Source: Parabacteroides sp. (GTDB taxonomy: Bacteria; Bacteroidota; Bacteroidia; Bacteroidales; Tannerellaceae). From it: DNA of 17,623 nt. Below are positions 17,587 through 17,623 of the stretch, piece after piece; the first letter of the stretch is position 1; every line of letters starts with the position of its first letter. Below the pieces are notes generated by a model, which saw only the letters and a program-made list of their open reading frames with translations, did not search any database and was not told the origin of the DNA. The stretch is taken from positions 1-17,623 of the forward strand of contig JAHHQS010000078.1 in the NCBI GenBank assembly GCA_020026285.1, in the 5' to 3' direction. The position numbers and the translations under genes are program-made.

Positions 17587-17623
17587 GGCTCGCTAGCTCA
17601 ACTGAATAGAGCATTTGACTACG
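17587..17623 (+). tRNA. tRNA-Arg (anticodon ACG), second copy, cut by window end
   Basis: The last 37 bases are identical to the first 37 of the tRNA at 17492-17565, ending on the third anticodon base. The copies are separated by 21 AT-rich bases with no promoter box, so they are probably cotranscribed. The same A19 is present; the T loop is outside the window. Confidence 0.9.

Overview
The window looks like chromosomal DNA from a gut-type Bacteroidales bacterium (Bacteroides / Parabacteroides lineage; the genus is not resolved, with a weak lean to Parabacteroides). The signs are the AT-rich composition, repeated TAnnTTTG promoter boxes (the Bacteroidetes -7 element), few Shine-Dalgarno sequences, protein sequences close to what I remember of Bacteroides homologues (ThrS, IF3, CysC/D/N, DapA), and a Bacteroidales-1-type RNA just after rplT.

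Left end (1-1714, minus strand): a sugar-phosphate nucleotidyltransferase and upp (uracil salvage), each with its own -7 box. The 453-bp gap between divergent upp and thrS holds an unusual array of four 20-bp dyads spaced exactly 22 bp apart.

Translation block (2192-5550, plus strand): thrS, infC, rpmI, rplT and an intrinsic terminator. A bulged stem-loop sits directly before rplT. Next comes an independently transcribed structured RNA of about 240 nt (Bacteroidales-1 motif, possibly the 6S RNA of the order) with its own promoter and terminator.

Sulfate activation and sulfotransfer block (6029-13721): cysQ, an SLC13-type permease, cysC, cysD, cysN, a sulfotransferase and a secreted PCMD-like protein. 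No APS/PAPS reductase or sulfite reductase is present. Together these genes form a complete route: sulfate uptake, APS (CysDN), PAPS (CysC), sulfonation of an acceptor (sulfotransferase), and PAP disposal (CysQ). From memory it resembles the Bacteroides thetaiotaomicron cluster reported in 2022 to sulfonate cholesterol and related steroids. It is the most interesting metabolic system here; the acceptor in this organism cannot be read from sequence.

Right end (13755-17623): ligA, a small unknown gene overlapping it by 4 bases, a terminator whose T-run contains the dapA promoter box, dapA, a long-stem terminator, and a tandem pair of tRNA-Arg(ACG) genes, the second cut by the window edge. The complete tRNA has a rare coordinated change at the tertiary pair 19-56 (A-U instead of G-C). 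No CRISPR array, insertion sequence, phage gene or transposase was seen.
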